From: Chrysogorgia sp. JL179-B06
Lineage: Eukaryota; Cnidaria; Anthozoa; Scleralcyonacea; Chrysogorgiidae
NCBI GenBank assembly: GCA_035772405.1
Contig: JAYKKM010000260.1
Span: 1,183,501 to 1,247,500, forward strand
Reading direction: 5' to 3'
DNA length: 64,000 nucleotides
Both the position numbers and the translations under genes were made by a program. The notes beneath the pieces are model-generated. The model searched no databases. It had not been told where the DNA came from and was given only the letters and a program-made list of their open reading frames with translations. The first letter of the stretch is position 1. Each line of letters opens with the position of its first letter. Positions 59,396 through 64,000 of this stretch are shown piece by piece.

Positions 59396-60049
59396 TTTCT
59401 TATGCCAGAGATTATGTGACAGAATACAAAATCAAGGAGAAGCAACTAAGGAAAAGGGCACTGAGAAAAGACATGAAACAGAGTTTAAATTTTAAATTTT
59501 GTCTAAATCAATGTTTGATATTTTTATTTTCATAATTTCTATTATATATTGTTTATATTACTTACATATATTGTTTTATTACTATGTACATACTATGGTT
59601 GTTAAATAATTTTTTAAACATTTCTAAATCTGAGCACAGTTGTTCAAATGGCAATTATTAACCTTGGCTGTTTATTTTCTATTGGCTATGGTTCTCTTTG
59701 ATATCTTTTAATTCAAAATTTGAAACTTCACCTATCAATGCTTTGCATCCTCTCCATAATTTAATTAACAACATTTTCAGCAATCCATGGATTATTCTAT
59801 ACAACAAGTGTTATTGTTATTGCCTATAGGACAAGTGTTCCCAGTAACAAGTGCATTGTACATGTATTGTGAATTCTTTGCCACATATTTACATGCGTTT
59901 ACAAAATATATAAGTTCACTTTGGTTTAAATTTCTATATAAGTTGGCTTGTTTTCCTTTCGCTTTAATACACTTTACACTTCTAATTGATGAAGGGTCTT
60001 CACTCAAAAGACATTGTATTCCACATTACATTAGGTATATTACATGCAT

Positions 60050-60275
60050 ATTCTGCTCTTTTAGGAGGAGATCAATTGTATTATATTATAATATTGTATT
60101 ATAGTATGGTATGGTAATATATGTATTCAGGGTATTAATTGCAAAATGTAATGTTTTGAAGTATTACATATTCGCTCTTTTAGGAAGAGATCAATTTTAT
60201 TGTATGTATGTATGCAGGGTATTTATTGCATAATGCAATACAATGCAATATGCAATGTAATGTTTTGAAGTATTA
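60050..60275. repeat. Tandem duplication of about 115 bp
   Basis: CTCTTTTAGGAGGAGATCAATT ... ATGTAATGTTTTGAAGTATTACA occurs twice (about 60056-60172 and 60174-60282) with small differences, mostly in the AT-rich middle. Confidence 0.65.
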
Positions 60276-60591
60276 CAGGACCCCACTGAAAAATGCTTCG
60301 GTGATGTGGGTATCCTGAATAAGTATTATTATTATGTATTTTACTGTAATGCCAAACTATTTTATTCAACAGAGGGCACCTTCCCTTTAATGAGATGTAT
60401 TCCAATACATGTTACTGTATTAGCATGCAGTAAATACCCACTTATAAGACCCTATACTTTCCCTTAAAATGCTCATTAGACATTAACAATTCCTGATGAA
60501 AAAAAAAATTAATGTTTAATGATGGATGTAGAAACTGGCATTATGTAGTAGTAGTAATATATAATAGATGAAGATTTCTTCGACACTGGCT

Positions 60592-60823
60592 CTAGAGTTC
60601 GTCGCCCATTTTTAAGATCCATTCTGGCTTAAAATGAAGCTCGCAAATAGAAATATCGTCAGCTTCGATATGTTTTTTGAACTCCGGTTCCATCTGTCTT
60701 TTCAATGTCGCTGTATGTAACATATGTTCAGCGTCGTATGCGCGAACAGAAGGGATTTTAAACCGGTAAAGTCCGTGATTTCTACTGGTGCCACAACCAA
60801 AAAACGCAGTTAGTCCCTGGCAT
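60592..60823 (-). pseudogene. THAP-domain protein with a homopolymer frameshift
   Basis: A THAP zinc finger (DNA-binding C2CH module common in transposases). The ATG at 60823 opens MPGTNC; after a run of six A/T (60799-60804) the frame changes, and GCGTSRNHGLYRFKIP continues, with the closing ICELHFKP near 60620. The Cys-x4-Cys pair is split by the frame change. It ends at LKMGDEL. Either decayed or a homopolymer sequencing error. Confidence 0.65.
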
Positions 60824-61006
60824 ATCTTCAAATGTGTATTTGATGACAAAATAAGCGGTCATAAAGGAAAGAGTCTGAAGAAGTGCAAGTTTTCCAACGC
60901 AGATTTTCAAGATCGCAAAACTAGCTTTCCAAATCGATGCACTCTTAATAACATATTTTGTCATGTGGTACCGCTAGCCTAACCAGTCTCCCTTCTATTA
61001 ACCATG

Positions 61007-61316
61007 ATAGGACAAAGGTTGTGTGTGATCTGGTTGTAAAGTCATTAAAGCTTAACCAAGTTTCCGTTAGCGCTAACATGTCAATATCATGATCTACAAT
61101 TAAATCCTTGACAGGTAACGATTTGTTCCTGACGGATCTTGGGTTCAAAACGGAGAATTCCATGGCTTTAGCTATATTCAACACTGGACTGGATATTGAC
61201 GGTCCACACTTTATGGAAATAAGATTGTTATTATTATTCATGAAAATTTTAACAGGTTTACTTGTGTTGCCACAGCCCAAGGTGTCAATTTGAATATTTA
61301 ATGACTCGAAATGCAA
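61007..61316 (-). pseudogene. LINE C, upstream part of the endonuclease
   Basis: FSVLNPRSVRNKSLPVKDLI, HDIDMLALTETWLSFND: the first blocks of a LINE endonuclease, cut off after about 40 further bases by the inserted THAP transposon. The remainder is at 58168 and below. Confidence 0.75.
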
Positions 61317-61366
61317 ATAGCCTCCTTCTTGTCCTCAACAATATTATTAGACCAGTAATCGACTAA

Positions 61367-61785
61367 TTAGACGTTTTTCCTTGTATTCGATTTCCTATGA
61401 TCGTAGGAATAGATCTCTGTTTTCGTTGTCCTGCTCGGCAGCCTCGGCGAGTCGGTTACTGTTGTGTTGTGTTTTTGTAACCACCATTCCTCCAAAAATT
61501 CCTCTTGTTGCATCTCACACAAGTTTTGTAGGACACAGCAAGTAGAAATTTGTACAATGACATATCTTCCGCAGGTTGAAGGATGTTGGCGCTGTCTTTT
61601 GAAAAGGAATGACACCACTTTGAGATATGCACGACAACAAATCGTGCTTTTGATAAGCATCTGTTGAAATGCTTTTGATATTGGGTTAGTCCTGGATTGC
61701 GTTGAAAAGCCTTTTGTACCCAAGGTAAAAGAGGGTATGCTGGATCAGCAACAACATACAAAGGCACCTCAACACCATTTATCAA
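61367..61785 (-). pseudogene. PIF/Harbinger transposase fragment
   Basis: VPLYVVADPAYPLLPWVQKAF, LTQYQKHFNRCLSKARFVVV: the second half of a Harbinger (HARBI1-like) DDE transposase. A frame change leads to ISTCCVLQNLCEMQQEEFLEEW, the conserved end. The first catalytic half is missing. Confidence 0.8.
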
Positions 61786-61799
61786 AGATATGTCCTAGC

Positions 61800-63930
61800 A
61801 ACAGAACGAAATGTAAAACAAACAAATATTTGTAAAGCTTTGGTGAAATCAAATTTAGTGCTGCATAGTCATGAATAAGCTAAGAAGAAAATACATTAAT
61901 ACCCACAGTTAATTCTGACCTGTAGTCAAGTATAAAGCAGTCAGTGGAATGCCCAGTACAGTGCCTCCATCACACTACCTGTCACACACTATTTATATAC
62001 AAACAGAATATTTGGAGCCTCGGTTTGTTTTATATTTTGCACATTAATTACTGGTGGCGATAGCAATGATGACAATGATGAAATGCTGCAACCAGGTGGA
62101 GAGCAACCAGAAATAATAAGAAATGCCTTGATGAATAGTCTTGTGTAAATTATACACAAATTCATTGATAATAATAAGTGTTGACATATTTGTTAGTTTT
62201 ACTTATTTCAAGAAATTATTACCTAATAACATTGCAATTAATTTTAGTTGAACATTACAGATTGATTAATCATATACTTATTAGTACTTACATGTAACTA
62301 ACTTTTTACCATGAGTGTTACCAGAAATAGTTTGCATTGATTGAAATGTTATGTACTATTTACAATATGAGTTACCATGTTGTATTGGATATACAAGGTC
62401 GAGCCGAAGGCGAGAGCTTGTGATGTCTGATACAACACTGACACAAATATTGTTAATTACTTAAGAAATTCCAAGTCTAACAGGTTTTTTTTAACGTGCA
62501 GTTCTAAATCAATTTGTGCAGTTAACTTAACTAATCGAAGGTAATGGCATACATATAGCTTCAATAACAAAAGCAGAATATTTATTTTGTCATAACAAAC
62601 TTAACAACTAAAATCTTTTTTTTCTTCGCTGTTTAATTTTTTCAATCTAGGCTGTTTAGCAATCTATAAAATGACACAATTATATTGTATCATTGATCAT
62701 TCTGAAACCATTGTGGCATACTTTCAACGTTATAAAGTAAACAACCACCTTATTCACGAAGATAAACATTAGGAGATTTCCTGGCCTTTTCAGGCCGAAT
62801 TTCGCACAAGCGTGTTATGTCTTACGAATATCTACAATTTCTGTCTATGTACACTGTAATTTTTAGAGAGTAAAAATTACCCCCAAAAATGGTAAGTCTT
62901 TGTCGCACAAACACCAATTTTGAAGGGTAAATTTTGAGAGGGGGTAGTTTTTACCTCTTACAAAGGGGTAACGATTTAGGGGTAAAAGTTACTCCAAAGG
63001 TAACAAATTTTACTCCATGCATCTAAAAAAATATTAAATTGACTGCCATTTAGGAATAAGGTATATTAAATTTTATAAAATAATGTACCATGAAATTAAT
63101 CCAAATAATATACAAAATATATCATGTATTATTCATGCACATTTTTGCTGCCAAATCCTTTTTACAGCTGCCTTTCTGAATAAACCGAATCTATAAAAAT
63201 AAACGTGTCCTTCCGTTTTGTTGGATAACTAATATTAAACACCGATAGTACACAGAGTGCAATGTAAACAGGGCTGAGTCCAACGTGCACTTTGAGACGT
63301 TACATAACTTTTCTCCCTCGACACTTGTTCACTTGTACTGCACACGTCGTTTCATGTACTATATAAAACATAAGGAAACATACAGATTTTATGTAAAAAC
63401 TTGTATATATCGATGCAAGGAGATCCGTATAATACAGGGGTTCGAGAGAGTTCGGACAATGTCTAGAGACATACGTATTGAGACATAAGCATGGGATCGA
63501 CCGGACATACATAAACTTCTCTGAAACGTTGCTTTTTCTGCAATAACTTTTCAATTTACCAGTCTGAGAGCAGTTGCCATGCTTTCCGTGACTTGTTTCG
63601 CTGTTTGATTTAACTTGTAAACATTCCTTTGGTATATATATATATATATCAGTGTTAGAAACTAATTGCCTACATGACCACACATACTGGTTTTGAATAT
63701 TATATAACATGATATATTTTCTAAAAAGTCCTAAGGAGATGTACGCAACGTTCTGTTTCAAGTCGTGCCAACTCAAAACTCCAGCACGTGGACAGTGATT
63801 TCAATTCTTTATAATTAAAATACCTACTCAATTTTCATTTCACGCTGCCACTGACTTTAATACACAGCAGCTCAGCTTAAATATTAGTCTTTATTTCTAT
63901 TACATCATATATTTTTAACAACCTTTCAAG
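61800..63930. other. Non-coding right-hand stretch
   Basis: No gene recognised. A repeat of GGGTAA/TTACCC-type units occurs at 62865-63015 (for example GGGGTAACGATTTAGGGGTAAAAGTTAC), a likely MITE. A TATATATATATA run is at about 63634-63650. Confidence 0.4.
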
Positions 63931-63941
63931 TTCATATAAAA

Positions 63942-64000
63942 TCCCTGATGGGAATCGAACCAGTAACGTTCTGATTACCGTGATAAGACGCTCTAATCAT
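63942..64000 (-). repeat. tRNA-like sequence cut by the window end
   Basis: Read in reverse, a B-box-like GGTTCGATTCC (63951-63961) is followed by CATCAGGGA (63942-63950), resembling a T arm and acceptor strand. AGAGCG lies about 30 bp before. The anticodon stem does not pair well and the 5' part lies outside, so a tRNA-derived SINE is more likely than a functional tRNA. Confidence 0.45.

Larger units (their letters stand above)
58169..61006. mobile_element. THAP-protein DNA transposon inserted in LINE C
   Basis: Inverted repeats (58169-58202 and 60973-61006, about 34 bp with one mismatch) begin CA(C/T)GGTTAATAGAAGGGAG. Two readings of the boundary are possible: a 34-bp TIR with an imperfect 7-bp duplication (GTAGGAC/ATAGGAC), or a TTAA duplication with TIR starting TAGAAGGG, as in Kolobok-type elements, which are also known for THAP proteins. 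The LINE endonuclease is interrupted exactly here. No transposase catalytic domain was recognised. Confidence 0.7.

Overview
The window looks like an invertebrate animal genome, most likely a cnidarian, though that is inferred only from the repeat families. It is AT-rich and intron-containing. It carries three non-LTR (CR1/L2/Jockey-group) retrotransposons, Ty3/gypsy remnants, Tc1/mariner and PIF/Harbinger pieces, a THAP-protein DNA transposon and an IS3EU-like transposon with a HECT ligase. Few host genes are visible: BEN-domain exons (4.1-5.3 kb and 51.5-52.4 kb) and one SANT/Myb-like exon (53.5 kb).

The main feature is a complete Polinton/Maverick (adintovirus-like) element at 11406-30876 (19.5 kb). 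It is bounded by a perfect 6-bp target-site duplication (CTGTTT) and terminal inverted repeats (TIRs) of about 1.3 kb. The left arm reads leftward: a small tail protein, packaging ATPase, probable major capsid protein, two membrane or coiled-coil proteins, chromodomain integrase and two paralogous probable minor capsid proteins. From about 19.1 kb the genes read rightward: a 493-aa membrane-anchored protein, a fibre-like protein, a dual-acylation-type small protein, a tiny basic protein and a BRO-N/VRR-NUC/zinc-finger protein. A leftward pair follows (thymidine kinase and a zinc-finger protein). The rest reads rightward: three small membrane proteins, a zinc-ribbon protein and protein-primed DNA polymerase B. 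Nearly all reading frames are open and the TIRs are almost identical, so the insertion looks recent. No adenain-type maturation protease was found.

Several other mobile elements can be delimited from sequence alone. A 4.9-kb IS3EU-like transposon lies at 35389-40266, with 6-bp target duplication TACGGC, inverted 21-bp minisatellite arms, a zinc-ribbon/HECT protein and a DDE transposase. A 2.8-kb THAP-protein transposon (about 58169-61006) splits a LINE inside its endonuclease domain. A 1.6-kb TIR element (44951-46560, ATATT duplication) carries a RecQ-like helicase fragment. A Ty3/gypsy relic (31721-33989) has its gag-protease and RNaseH-integrase halves head to head. The remaining stretches are AT-rich non-coding DNA with small foldback and tandem repeats.

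In the Polinton the genes fit one programme: excision or integration (integrase, TIRs), replication (PolB, with the thymidine kinase supplying dTMP), packaging (ATPase) and virion building (capsid, minor capsids, fibre, acylated and membrane proteins). A recurring TATA-like box 8-16 nt before several start codons may be the shared promoter.
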